Assembly: GCA_018340375.1 (NCBI GenBank) | Contig: JAFFJZ010000003.1 | Coordinates: 17,174,001 to 17,238,000, forward strand | Length of the DNA stretch: 64,000 nt | Source: Gonatopus flavifemur | Taxonomy: Eukaryota; Arthropoda; Insecta; Hymenoptera; Dryinidae | Direction of reading: 5' to 3' | In this document: positions 1-12,660 of the stretch, one piece after another | How positions within the stretch are numbered: position 1 is the stretch's first letter | Layout of the letters: each line of letters starts with the position of its first letter | Position numbers and translations under genes: made by a program | The notes under the pieces: model-generated | The model's database searches: none | What the model was told of the DNA's origin: nothing | The model's input: the letters and a program-made list of their open reading frames with translations, nothing else

Positions 1-888
1 AATTGTAACTGCTTGGATTAATTGATAAATCATCGAAGTATGATTCGTGAAAAATATGGTAAAGTATCCAAGTTTTATTGTATTTGATTTTCGAAATTGA
101 TGTACTAATTATGAATATTGTTGAATTCAAACCACACTTTGAAAATTATGCTGAGTTTTTCCATGTGGAGAAATTTTCAAAATTACATATAAGTCGTATA
201 AAATTCAATATAATTTCTATCAAATTTTTATAAAATTGTATATAATTGTGAAAATTCTTGCACGTGGAGTTCCCCATTTCAATTGTGGATATCATCCGCT
301 GATCGTGGGGGAATTTTGGAGATAGAATATTTTTTCTTCGCTTTGAAGAACTATTCTGCCTCTTAAGGGTTAAGATCGTTCCAAAAGTACGGTAAACCTT
401 CATCAAATCATAGTGAAACGTTCTTCATTCATGCAGAAACTGTGCTGCAGTCATCCCATGTAGAATATAACCATTGGATCAAGGATGAAGGAACGTTGAG
501 AAGGTTTGGAGAAGTTTTGGCCTCGAAACTTGACACAACCTTGTGAAAAAGTTATGATTTTAATACTGGTTCTGGTGAAACAGATGTAATCCGATTTTTG
601 GTTTATCATATTTCTTCAAAGTTTTCCATCCGTTCCAGGTAATGGTAAAATTTTATCCTCAATTTTCAACTGATATCAAGCCTTGCTTATCAGTCTTGTC
701 CCAAAATAGATTCCATCACCAAAATTGGTGGAAGATAGAAATTTCTATATGAAATGTTTGAGGGAGGAATTCAACAATTATTTTTTAGAATGTACATATG
801 ATTTTTAATACACTATTATAATCAATTTTAGTAGCACAACAGGAAATGATAATCAAGAGATGTGGGTGTTTTTTCCTATCTCAAAAAT
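1..888. other. Non-coding AT-rich stretch
   Basis: No open frame here looks like a gene. The only structure I see is the AT-rich palindromic repeat at 161-269, listed separately. Bases 883-888 read AAAAAT and may be one side of the target duplication of the element that starts at 889. Confidence 0.5.
161..269. repeat. AT-rich MITE-like repeat, copy 1
   Basis: This copy starts with CCATGTGGAGAAATTTTCAA and continues through AT-rich sequence with TATAATT-type palindromes to CACGTGGAG. The same opening, with one or two changes, recurs near 12585 and 53557. The shared start followed by similar AT-rich filler points to a small dispersed family. The ends of this copy are approximate. Confidence 0.4.
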
Positions 889-2408
889 ACACTGAGAGAA
901 GAGTTCATTTGTATTCAATAAATCTTGTTTTGGAAACGGCGAAATGAATATTTATTACATCCAAACATGACTCATTATCCTCAGACGAGGTTCCCCTGGT
1001 TCAGAGAGATTTGGGGAGATTCAGAGGAATTCAGAGAAATTCATCGTGGTTTAGAGAAATCCAGAAGGATTCAGGAACGAGTAGATGAAGAAAAATTGTG
1101 TGTTGAACTTTTCAGAAGGATTCAGAGGAATTCAGAGAGAGATACATTGAGTGAAGTTTTTTGTGCGAGATTTCAGAGGCATTCGGGGAGTTTAAGAGAA
1201 ACTCAGAGGAATGGGAATTAGGAAAAATTTAGCAGGGAACATTTTAGAAGGGTTCAGAGGAATTCACAGGAATTCAGAGTGGAATAAGTTGAGTGGAATT
1301 CTGCGTTGAAGATTCCAGAGGCATTCAGGCAGATTCAGGGAAAATCAGAGCCACGAAAATTGGAAGACATTGAGCACGGAATTCTGCAGGAGCATTCTCA
1401 GAAGGAGTCAGAGAGATTCAGAGGAGTTCAGAGAGAGATACATTGAGTGCATTTTTTTGTGCGAGATTTCAGAGGCATTCAGGAAGTTTGAGAGAAAGAA
1501 ACGAAAATTAAGAAAAATTGAGCACGGAACTTTACGGGAGGATTCAAAGTAATTCAGAGGGATTCAGAGGGACTCAGAGAAATTCAGGGAGGAATAAATT
1601 GAGGGGAATTTTGGGTTCAAGATTTTCGAAGCATTCAGGGGGTTTTAGAGAAATTCAGAAACCCGAAAATTAGGAAAAATTCACCATGGAACTGTTTAGA
1701 AGGATTCAAGGAAATTCAAAGAGGTTTAGAGGGGTTCAGAGAAATTCAGAGAAAAATAAATGAAGTGAAATTTTTGGTTTAAGAATTCGAAAGTATTCAG
1801 GAAGTTTCAGGAGAAATCAGAAACCCGAACCTTAGCAAAAATTGAGTATGCAACTTTACAGAAGGATTTAGACAAATTCAGAGTAAGCTTTGAATTCTCA
1901 ACATTTGAAATTCGGGGAAATTCAAAGAGATTCAGGGAAATTCAGGAGGATTCAGAAAGATTCAGGAAAATTTAGAGTAAGTTTTAAAATCTAGATATAT
2001 GAAATTCTGACACATTCAAAGAGATTCAGAGAAATTCAGAGGAGTTGATAAATGAAATTCTGGAGAATTCGGAAAGATTCAGAAAGATCCTGAAGAATTC
2101 TTAGATTTCCGTAAAAAAAATTAACAGAGATTCAAAGAAAGTTGAGGGATTCAGGATGTATGACTATCTGACAAGTCTCTAACTTTCTCTGAATTACTCT
2201 GAAATTGCTCTGAATCTCTCTGGAAAATGTCCGAAAATATAGAGAGATTCAAAGAGATTCCACAGAGATTCGGAGAGTCATACGAGGTTTTTCAACAGTT
2301 GATAAACTTCATTTATACTTATCAAGCCAAATTTATGTGGAAAAATCATTTATTCCGCCGTATCCAAAGTAAGTTTCATTAAATACAAATAAATTCTTCT
2401 CTCCGTGT
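889..2408. mobile_element. 1.5-kb element with long imperfect TIRs around a minisatellite
   Basis: The left end reads ACACTGAGAGAAGAGTTCAT and the reverse complement of the right end reads ACACGGAGAGAAGAATTTAT. The match continues imperfectly for about 65 bases, including TTTGTATT, then TTTTGGAAACGGCG against CTTTGGATACGGCG. Both ends are flanked directly by AAAAAT (883-888 and 2409-2414), a possible target duplication, although the motif is low complexity. No transposase is visible; nearly the whole interior is a TTCAGAG-type minisatellite. I infer a non-autonomous DNA transposon that trapped or grew a tandem array. The open frames at 925-1221 and 1370-1552 only follow the repeat. Confidence 0.6.
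1004..2285 (+). repeat. TTCAGAG/GATTCAGAG minisatellite with higher-order units
   Basis: The stretch is built from degenerate 8-11-base blocks such as GATTCAGAGGAATTCAGAGA. A longer period is also present: the landmark GCATTC, preceded by CAGAG or GAAG, recurs with ATTC at 1181, 1323, 1477, 1633 and 1796, giving spacings of 142-163 bases. Around the landmarks, phrases such as TTGTGCGAGATTTCAGAGGC and GAAAATTAGGAAAAATT recur. Short blocks therefore sit inside roughly 150-bp units. Near 2180-2225 the blocks turn to the opposite orientation (CTCTGAAATTGCTCTGAATC). Confidence 0.75.
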
Positions 2409-4979
2409 AAAAATGAGTCATCAAAATCGTTATTTTATTAAAAACATACGAAAATAACGATAATACCAAGCATACTTGATTTCCATGATAATATCTGTTA
2501 ATGATGTTCATATAGAGAACATGAAATCATATGAGCGGAATTCAAATTTCTGACTGTTATTTGCTCGCAATCAGTGGATATAATGGAAAAAAGAAATATT
2601 CCAAAAAAAATGAAAAACCGAAATCTGCTGACGCTTTGTTCCCCGCAAACTTGCATTCATTTAAAAATCATTATTCAATAAAAATTCATATCAACCTTTT
2701 CAGTGAATTTGATTTGACGCTCGTATATTTGAAAAAGAATATCCATAATATCGTTACAAATAACTGAAAATCGTTATTAGAGTATACAACATAATTATGA
2801 ATATATCGAATAAGTCTTTCACAGATACTGCTCTTCTGATCCTGACAGAGGGGAAGGCAGGGATGAAAGAGAGCTGCGCCGATCTGTTCGGAATACGAAA
2901 TCGACTCGTAAAGTTTTCCGTTGCATAACTCTGTGTGGCTTTCCAAAACGGAAGAGGGAAAATATTTGCTTTATGAAACGACGCGGCCGCATCGGCTTCC
3001 GTTCCAATGTATATATACATATAACTTCGGGACATTTTTACCATCACGCATATACTACGTATTCGTATGTATGGACTTCCATGTGTATGGATAAAATAAA
3101 ACATCGACGATTAAATCACTGTTCATTCCTTGATTGACTGAACGTTTTTAATCCCACCGAATGATTGCGCTTGGAATTTTCTTCGATAATTCCATACGGT
3201 GCGATTCCGCGAAATTGAATTTTTCACGAACAGATGGTCATTCCCACATAAATCAGATATTTGTCATTTTTTATTTTTAGTCCGAATTCCACTCACGAAT
3301 GTACGGAATTCACTGCCAGGAATGAATGAAAAAATATTTCGCGAACAAGGATGGAAATGATTCGAGGCATGAGAATTCAACCCTATGTCGAACTCACTAA
3401 CGTTCAAATTTTCCACGGAGGCTGAGATATTTTATCCCCTTTTCTTCCTCCTTTGATCAATATTTGTCAAAATTTCCCCACGAATCTTAGAAAATTCTTC
3501 GAAAAATCAAACTTTGAATCATCGATCGAATTTTTGGGTATAAAGCGAGTGTTATTTGATATCATTTTCATAGTTGGACTGTTCCTGAGAGTTCCATTCA
3601 AGTACAGTATTTTATAGAAATATATGACTCCGGTAGAAATGACTCGTGCGATTCCCTGGGTCTTGTCAGGGCTTGAGAGAAGCTAAGGATGGGTATGAAT
3701 CATACCGAGTTACTTTCGTAAACAACATTTCGCTCTCTGAATTTCTTGGAGTGAAGATTCATTCCTAAAGAATGAAAACACCGCAACTCTGTACAAGTGA
3801 ATTTTCATTCTCATCGAGATATCAAAAAATTAAATTTCAAACATTAGAAGATTCCACTGGATCCTTCCACAGAACTCGGCAAGTTCAGAGAACGTCCAAG
3901 ATCCGTATGATGCAAAATTGTCAAATGATTCGAATCTTCTCTCAAAATATAGTACACGTGGTTAGCGACGATATACAAATTACGTACAATGAAATACTAT
4001 CGCTCTTTACGATCACAGCAGATTAAAACCCCTCCTAAACCAGCACTAAGGATCGAAGCTATTTCAAATGAGCGTATATAAATTCATAGCGAAGCACTGC
4101 GGAGTTATATCGTGTGCGTATTCAAGCAAGCGAAAGCTTCAAAAATAGAATGTACGTCGATGGTGAATCGAGTCCAGAATTATATGGAGAGTGTCGAATG
4201 ACTGCTTGTACTCTATACAAAGTAAATTCAATGTTTGTCAGCACAAGACAACAGATCAAATTGCAACAACGTTGGTATGAACGTGTACACGAGCATGGAA
4301 TAAAGCACGTCCGCTATTGTACCGCTTCCGCCAATACCCCTACCAACAACTGATATCGTTAGAGACGCCCGTCGAATTTACTATTCGTCATTTGGATTCT
4401 TCTTTCTCGATACGTGTTCGAACAACTATATATCCACTAATTCGAGATATTATTACATCCCCACAATTTTACAATTAAATTCCTTCGATTGGATGGACCA
4501 ATGTTTATTCAATCAATCAACAACATTGATCATTGATTTTGAAACCTAATACGTATAATCCATTCGAATTGCATTCGTAATTGAACCTTGATGCAATAAA
4601 GTGTGTTTTAACGAGATGTTAAAGTTCCATCATTATGCGCTGAATCCAGTAGACAGTCATTAGCAAGCCAAGTTTATGTGATATTCGAGTACTCGAAACA
4701 CCACCAATGCGTGATCATTTGATCTACAATTGTGGGAATTTCATGAGTATTACTTGTCGATGAATCAGCTATACCATGTACTGTTAATGATCACTTCCAG
4801 TGTCAACATAACGAAAATACGGGTCACCAAGAATATTAAATCATCGCGGGTCGATGATTTCTCGTATTATTCGGAGGAGGCGATTATCGATAGCGCAATG
4901 ATATTTGAATGTTTTTGTTAAACTAAGGTAGTAGAAATGGCGTGAAATTTTTATCACGAGATCGATCAATTGATCAATT
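2409..4979. other. Intergenic stretch without a supported gene
   Basis: I found no exon with matching splice signals and no repeat here. Open frames of 60-116 codons occur on both strands (for example 2754-3104 on the minus strand), but they have no recognisable motif and are of a size expected by chance in DNA this AT-rich. Confidence 0.5.
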
Positions 4980-5443
4980 CTCCCTGGCGGAGAAGTTTCT
5001 CATATTTCCTCATAAATCCCATAATTTTGCATTAAATTCCATAAAAACTTAGAATTTCATAATTTCTCTAGGAATTGGGACTGCCATTATGAAAAATATT
5101 TTCTCATTGAAAATCATAAAATCTCATAATTTTCCATAATGTTTTAGATCTGTTTGTATGAAAATAAAAAAATCGCAATTTATGACAATTTCGGAATTTC
5201 ATGAACCATTTATGAGGAAATATAAGGGAAAATTCTTCATAACACTGTCTGAATTTCCAGAAAAATTATTGCATCTCATGAGAATTTATGACAAACATTA
5301 TTCCAACTCATGACTTTTCATGATAAAATACTTTCCCTAAAACAGTCCCAATTGCTAGAGAAATTATGATATTTTATGATAAATTATAAGAAGTTATGAA
5401 AAACAGCCAAGAGAAATTATGAGAATTTTTTTCCACCAGGGGT
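4980..5443. mobile_element. Foldback/MITE-like element with long TIRs
   Basis: The left end is CTCCCTGGCGGAGAAGTTTC and the reverse complement of the right end is CCCCTGGTGGAAAAAAATTC; both then run into TCATAWTTTC. Nearer the centre a second inverted pair is almost exact: AATTTCTCTAGGAATTGGGA (about 5072-5091) against AATTTCTCTAGCAATTGGGA on the other strand (about 5341-5360). The sequence could therefore fold along much of its 460 bases. No open frame of note lies inside, so it is a non-autonomous element of unknown superfamily. Confidence 0.65.
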
Positions 5444-8400
5444 AGTTCTCGTTAGAATATAGAAATAAATAAATAAGTGAATGCGGGGATAAAAAATTGG
5501 AAAATAACCGGAGCTTGCATTTGGAATCAACCGAGGAGACGCGCTTGGATGGGAGTATATTCTGTCAATACGCACGTAAAATCGGAGTTGTAATCATGCA
5601 ATTTTGTTATTATTACTCCTCACTAAAAACTTCGGATAAAACCATAAAACTGCCGCGGTACTTTCTTCAATCGATTCTAAATATCAAATACCATATGGAG
5701 AGGTGATATTCATCGGATATGCTGTAAGAAAAATATTGAATTTGTGGATTACTCAATTTGAAGCACTATTCAAAGCACTATTGTTATGCCATATATCAAG
5801 TAATTAATACTTTTCTTTCTTTTTCGTAAACCTCAATTGACGTTCACTAAAAAATATTTCAGTTTTTATTTTATTATTTCTCTCCATGTACATGAAAGTT
5901 CGCAGAAAGTCAAAATTGAGAGACATTTTATGGACTGTTCTTGAACCTTTGCGTTGAACTTTTCAAAATATCAGACGACCGAGTAGTGGAAGCGCAAATT
6001 TCTCTTTCTACAGATTCTTCAAGTACTTTTGTGTAACATAAGGGTTTGAAAATTTCACCAAAAGTCCTTCAAGAGTCTCTCGATAGACTTTTGTGAATTG
6101 ATATTCGGTAGTTAAATTTTAAATTGAATGAGAATTGATTGATCCCTCATTCGATCGTAATTCCCTCATAAGTGAGTGAACAAGAATACTTCTTCTACTC
6201 AAGAATATCAAACTGGCACAGTTAACTAGGAATGCTTTTAAAGGAGAAACGTTTATTTTGTTCTCTTGGACCCGACCGAGATCATTTCTCCCGCTGCGGA
6301 AGATGACATGCGCGCGACAATACTTTGAAAACTTTGGAATCAATGATTATTTGTTGAAAATATGCACACCGAGCCTCAACCAAAACTTTCTTCCTCAAAA
6401 CCATCTCTGAATTAGAAAATTCCAACTTCTCGAAAGCACTAAACTTCTCCTTTTTTTTCCCTCGAAAAGTGCATCGAATTCAAGAGAACGGAGTTGCAAA
6501 ATTCCTCGAATGAAAAAGAAAAACTCCTCCTCATACTTTCGAATCATCGACATTTCGTTGGGAAATATTTTGTTGGAAATTCAGGTACCATCGTGGGAAA
6601 GAAATCAATCGTGCATACGAATAAACTCCAAGTACATTTTCAACTATTCTCAAACTATTTTAACCTAAATTGAGATTCATTTTTTCTGTTTTATGAGAAC
6701 GATAAACGATTTTTGTGCTCAAAAGGGATGGTGAATTGTTTCAATCTTGCCACGATCATCCATTTGTCTTCTCTATCGGCACCAACATTCACCAAAACTG
6801 TACGCTCTACTTTAAATCCATCGCCATCAGCGAAATTCAGATTTCAGTTCCAACAGAATTGAAATTTCAACTTTGTCGTACACCGTGGTTATAAGAAGGT
6901 TTATGTTTTCCTTTCTTTGGTTACAAACTTTACTATGTAGGAAAACAAGAAGAGCGTGTTATACGCTAAACAAAGTTCTTGTCGAAAGTTGGTTGAATGT
7001 AAGGCATCATTTACAAATGAATACAAATCATTCGTTCTAGGAAATTTCCACTCGCTTATAAATATAAATATATTCTATCTCCTGTACGTTGTTGTGTATA
7101 AAATATAGAATAATAAATTCAACAACGGAACGAATCAGTACACGAATGAATTCATATCAGTTCGTGCATGCGGTACTTTACCAATTTGAAAAACTACTAC
7201 TTACTCCTTCGAGGAATCCCGCAATTATTCAACGTTTCGACTTCACGATATTCGAACTATATTCTCTCCATATTACTTCTATTTTTTTTGTTGTTGTTTT
7301 TGTAACAATCGATAAGATCAACCGAGAGAGCGAGTTATGGGAGGATTCAATCCAAGTTTTCGTACTCGTAGAATAAGTTCGCGTGTGGATACAAAGTAAG
7401 ATACTTTTTTCTCGGATCTCGAGGATATTCGTGCTGCAAGTTCGGGTTTCCAACACGCGTACATGAATATATGCATACAGTCACCTTATAGTTACGTCTC
7501 GTACTCCGCCATGAGAAGGCAGAAACTGAAAATGGTGGGTTACGTGCTCCTAGGTTGGAAGCTCTTGATTCACATTCATCACAATCCTCTAGGTATATGT
7601 ATATATTATATACACAGGTATATTCATGTATACATACTTACCTACCTCCTAACACGAACAACATATTCCCTACCAATTCAATCTCTGTGCATCATGCACG
7701 TGAATTGGAATACGAGTTATCCATTGTAATCGCATTTTATGATTCCTACGTCCATGAAACGATGTTGCTCATTGACGACGAGACGGATAATATATTTCGA
7801 ATACGTATTCCACATTCATCTAAATTATGTTTAACCTCATTCAATGACTTTTCACGGTATGATTTGAAATGAAATCTACTCAACGTCATATATCCTCCTC
7901 ATACATTATTACAATTCATACGCGAGAGAAGAACGAAGAATGGACGAATTATCATCATCATCATCATCATATTTTTATGATTCCAAGGCGAGGGGAAACA
8001 TATGATACGTTTGATTCTGTTAAAACACCATCGACAAATTTGAGACGAAAGAGAAAATGCTTCACGTCATTCTAGAATGGGAAAACTTTTTCTCTGATCT
8101 ATTTTCGTTGGCAGTACATTGTTGGGAACTCAAAAGACTTTGAACTTGACACGTTAACCGATTTAGTTATATATCTTACGATGAACAAAAGGCAGATACC
8201 TTTTCCTCCTCATATGAGACTTTTTTTTTGTTACAGAAAGATAATTCAACTCTCTTTTTAAATTTCATTGTTCTTGTGTCTCCTTGCTATTGAAGTAAAA
8301 CTGTGGAAAGTCAAAAGAAAAAAATGTTTATTTTCTGGTTACACAATGGAAGAAAATGTATTGAAGCGAGGAACGGAATTTTACTGTGGAGGAATGGGCG

Positions 8401-8801
8401 AGGAGAGACAAGGGCAGGAAGCTTTGCAAGTATTACTCTCCTGGAATGCGAGAAGAATGACCACAGTGACGTCAAAAGAACCTAGTTCTCTACTTTCCAT
8501 GAGTGGATTGACACTCAGCACATTTCTCATGAGATGGCCCATCGGAATTCTACGAATTTCTTTGGGTAACGAATAAACAGATAATCAAATATCACCATAA
8601 ATTAATGTTATATTTGCTCCACCGTTAATCGATTACACGGAATTTCATAAAATATTCTATTCGATTTTACGTTCAAATTAATAACAAACCGAAATTATCA
8701 AACAGACAATAATCAATGAATTAAACAATTCCACTCATATGTGATTGGAATATAAAAACGTTCCTATAAATTTTCATTGGAGATGAAAATTACGTTTTCA
8801 G
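5444..8801. other. Intergenic stretch, one short ATC microsatellite
   Basis: No gene is supported. A short ATC repeat lies at about 7951-7970. Bases 8386-8570 are richer in GC than their surroundings and open on both strands; the minus frame reads through LPKEIRRIPMGHLMRNVLSV before a stop, but has no clear splice frame. I leave it uncalled. Confidence 0.45.
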
Positions 8802-8846
8802 ATTCGATCCCCTCCGTTACGTGCACGGAATACGTATAAAAAATCT
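8802..8846 (+). CDS. Possible 45-base cassette exon
   Basis: The stretch follows a good acceptor (TTACGTTTTCAG) and ends at a consensus donor (TCT|GTAAGTAT). It is exactly 45 bases, so inclusion or skipping would keep the frame. In phase 0 it reads IRSPPLRARNTYKKS. In the phase starting one base later it reads FDPLRYVHGIRIKN. The remaining phase has a stop. No neighbouring exon could be tied to it, so the host gene and true frame are unknown. A chance pairing of splice signals is the main alternative. Confidence 0.3.
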
Positions 8847-11230
8847 GTAAGTATCACAGTATACATATATATTAGCTTGAAAATGTTAGGACCACGAATC
8901 TATATAGCGGAAAAGGTTAGAAACTCAAAATTACTGCGGGTTATTCATCACTTTTCCTGTATAGTTAGTTGGGGGTCGTAGGTTGAGGAGAAATGAAATT
9001 CAGCTCCCGCTCTAACCCAATGAGAAAAGAGTGAACTCTCACGTAAAGAGGAAAGGAATATTTGATAATTTACGATCCGATGGTGAGAAATTCGACTTGA
9101 TATTTTCATTCGAAATTTTCCACTTCATGCCCAATTCCTTCGATAATGTAATTAAATGTATCCTCGTCAAAGAAGCGAACAAGATATACGCGTGCACGTT
9201 GATGGAAGAAAATAGATGGTTAATGAGCTTTATGTTCATGCACGCGAGTTGTCATCGGATATCATCATACTTCTTCATCGGGAAAATAGCGAACGAAAAT
9301 TCGCGTAAGAGTTGCTCGTCGTAACGCGCATGAATTATGCGATCTCATTATTGTAATTACACCTTGTACGCAAAGTTTTGTGTGCGCCAAATGCAAATTA
9401 TTTCATATTTGAAATTTCCAGCAAGGAAGCGTCATAAATCCCTACGATGTTCGTACGATTTTTCATGAAAGGGAGAAGAATTTATTTAACCAAGTGTAAT
9501 CCTCTTTAGCAAATTCGAGACGAATGTGAAATTTTGAATTATGGGTGGTTGTGAAATTCGGGGATTATTGCATGTTACTTGTACGGAAATCGCGATATCT
9601 AGAATTTACGAAGGATTTTCATTCAACTTCATTTCAAGTACTGAATAATTTAATTCGAATTAAATCGACATTAGATTTCAGATTAGACAGTGGATCAAAA
9701 TGATTCAGGCTAGATGGTGATGGGAAGTTCATCTATATGTGATCGAATCGGATCGTATCACAGATCAGACTGTATTTGGTCAGGTTACGCCAAACCGACA
9801 TCAGCCCCGTACATATCTGATGAGATTGTGCCAGAATCTGATATCGCACTACATCAGAGAAACGTGCGAACCAACACCCAATGGAATAAAACCACTTTTT
9901 ACAAGCCCCTTTATGATCCTTCAGTTTCTAGTGACTCATGTCGGGAAAAGAAAAATATCTTCACAGAAATGGTGAACAAATTAGAATAGCGAAGAGGGTC
10001 ATTTTGAGACTGGAGAACAAAGGAGAAATACAAAGCAACGCAAAGTGGGTATAAGAATAAAATCCAGACATCACACGAAGGAAGACCCTAGTAGAGGATT
10101 CTAACAGGTGGTAGATAAAATATATAGAAACTTAGAAAGTTAGAATGCACATGGAGTAACATAAAAATTCCATAAAATTTGTGTTTTATGATTTCATAAT
10201 ACAAATAATATCAAGTTACTTTACATCCCCTTTTAATAAGTTCCCCATGACAAAGACAGCTCCCTTTATCTGCCGTTAATTAACCTTGAACTTGAACGTT
10301 TACAAATTGTGGAGAGAAGTAAACCCAAAAAGAACTTCTCTCATTCCCAAAGTATTTGGATGCGTCATTGGCTTCTTAAAATAGACGGATTTACGTGATT
10401 AATGGATATCACAAAACCACGACAGCGTGCCTCTTTGCGAAGAACAAAGAACTCAAACTGTGTATCAGGTGATTAACTGGATCTTAACTCCAATTACCAG
10501 GGTAAACCAACTCGTAATTGAAAATAAATAGCCTACAGTATTATAAATTTAATTGAACTTGATTATTTAATTCAATCATTATTATTCAGTACTTGTTATC
10601 TTACTTATTAAATAAATAATAATGAGAAGATTTTTGAACATCTATAGAGTATTCAATTACATCATATTCGAAACAATGATGCGATTCTCTCGTCTAACAA
10701 AGAAAAATATCGTTTTTCCTAGCATGAAAAAAAAAGTACAACAACAACTTCCATGCACCTCGTACTACTCTGATAAAGTTTCAAATGATATTTAAGATGA
10801 TTTGTTTATTACCACAAAACCACAGTGACTTTATAGTTGCAACGAGACGGTTACCTTGACACGGCATCCGTTGCGACAGTATAAGAAGGATGAGTAATTT
10901 CGTACACGCGTATTGATTTGATAACTAGTACACGTGAACGTACTTTTTTGTCTCTATCTCTCGTGATCAATCATCCAAGTGTACAACAAACATTCCTATT
11001 GTGCTCATCAAATTCAATAGATGATCTTTCACTAGATTGTATTATATTTGAACTATGTTGGAGACAAATTCTTTCATCACTCTCTTCAAAGTCACATGGC
11101 TAGAAATCATCATCGGATTGACACGATATTTCGTAAGAACTTGATGAATACAGCTCTGGAAAGACTGTGCTAATTTCGAACCTGGTGAAATGAATTATGG
11201 AATGAGAATGTTGTGTACTTTTATCAAAAA
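8847..11230. other. Intergenic or intronic stretch
   Basis: No supported gene or clear repeat. Bases 9714-9989 hold two overlapping open frames around a run of related ATCAGA/ATCTGAT words, more like decayed repeat sequence than a gene. Confidence 0.4.
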
Positions 11231-11343
11231 TTACTTTTTTGCAGGTCCACCGAGAGTTTCTGTTGATGTTTCAACAGAGGAAGATTCGGTTTTGCCAGTG
11301 AATATCTTTGATTCAACATTACCATGAACTTTAAGTGGATCTT
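11231..11343 (-). CDS. Possible terminal coding exon
   Basis: On the minus strand an acceptor (GAATGTATTTTTCAG, ending at 11344) opens directly into a frame that reads DPLKVHGNVESKIFTGKTES, then SSVETSTETLGGPAKK, and stops with TAA at 11231-11233. The composition (E, T, S, K, G) is unlike the F/I/N/K-rich chance frames nearby. The plus strand of the same piece also follows a good acceptor (ACTTTTTTGCAG at 11244) and reads PPRVSVDVSTEEDSVLPVNI before a stop, so the strand is not certain. No partner exon is established. Confidence 0.28.
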
Positions 11344-12584
11344 CTGAAAAATACATTCTGAGCAGAACGCGAAAAAAGAGATAAATTCGCTGACGCATTA
11401 AAATTGAGGTATTGAATACAGAATAACACATTGTTTTGCTAGCTTGGCCAAAAATTTGTTGCTAATGAATACATTTTTTTATTTTATGTAAACAACACTG
11501 GCCAAATTCGTATTCTTTACAGATCAAATGATGCATTTAACATGGCATGCAAACGAAGGTAGGGCCATTCGGATTATCAAAATGCGAGTGAAATTTGCGT
11601 GAACCATGAAAGTATGCTTTTTCCCAACAAAAACATGGATGCAGAAACATTTCAACTCGTCTCACTCGAAATTAGTAAAATTCCCCTCTGTCCCAAACTT
11701 TCAACGTGATAAATGTCACAGCAATTTTTCTTCGCGTAAGGCCAGAATACTTTGGACAAAAGACATAATTTGGAACAGGATTTTTATGAATCATCGAGGA
11801 CTAAAACAGAGAAAGAAAACCACTGAGAATAATTCCAATCGAAAAACTCAGATGTAAAAGTTTTGTCCCCACAAACTTCACTCCAACAAGGATTTCCACC
11901 CACTTCGTTTGATGCAGAACGGAGAGTTACATTGTACATTTTCTACTTTGATGGATTAACACGAAGTTCCAACTTCCTCTCAGGTTTAATTCGATTTGAC
12001 CGAGATGAGCGTCAATGAGAGTTTTGTTTATACCAGGCAATCTTGGAGAATGTGTTACAGATGTGAAGGGTGAATTATGTTAGAAATGATCATTGAATCT
12101 CTTGCTAAGATGTTGAATTACTAGTTGTCAATGTAGGAATTTATGGAAATATGAAGATGGATAAATAAATTTTTTCGCTGCAACAGCTAGAAAAGCGCTA
12201 CCATAGCGAACAAAATTGCTGTAATTTATGTACTTCTCATGCTGGAAATTAATTGAGCCTTCCTCAACCGTAACATTGCCACCTTCATAAATTCGAAAAA
12301 ACTTTTCTCCAAAAGTTACACTATTTATTCGCTCGACTGTCAGAGCGGAAAAAGGCCAGGTGAGATATTTCATCGACTTCTGAACCCTTTTTTTTTTGTC
12401 CCCCAGAAAGATTTTCCAATGATTTCGCACCAAACGTATTGAAAAATCATTCCGAATCAAACAAATTACATCAAAGTTTGTATCATCGAAGACTTCATTA
12501 GTCGCCTAATCAGACTTCCATTCGATTCACAGATCCTTCTAAAATTCAGCACAATAAGTGTATTCATTTTCTATCAGAGAGAAC
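11344..12584. other. Intergenic stretch with weak coding-like pieces
   Basis: Two minus-strand pieces look faintly coding. One at about 12128-12460 reads ...RIYEGGNVTVEEGSINFQHE... The other, after the acceptor CTTTCTCTGTTTTAG (about 11803), reads SSMIHKNPVPNYVFCPKYSG... Neither joins cleanly in phase to the exon at 11231-11343, so I do not call a gene. Confidence 0.3.
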
Positions 12585-12660
12585 CCATGTGGAGAAACTT
12601 TCAAAATTATATATAATTTTTATATAGTAGATTTTACAAGAAATTTATTCATATGAAAAA
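12585..12660. repeat. AT-rich MITE-like repeat, copy 2
   Basis: CCATGTGGAGAAACTTTCAA followed by AATTATATATAATTTTTATA matches the copies at 161 and 53557. The right boundary is not clear. Confidence 0.4.

Noticed and set aside
8386..8570. GC-richer piece open on both strands (minus LPKEIRRIPMGHLMRN...)
   Set aside because: Could be an exon or old repeat, but neither strand has a matching acceptor and donor.
12128..12460. Minus-strand frame with GGNVTVEEGSINFQHEKY
   Set aside because: Looks partly coding, but it lacks a usable acceptor (purine-rich upstream) and no donor joins it convincingly to the exon at 11231-11343.
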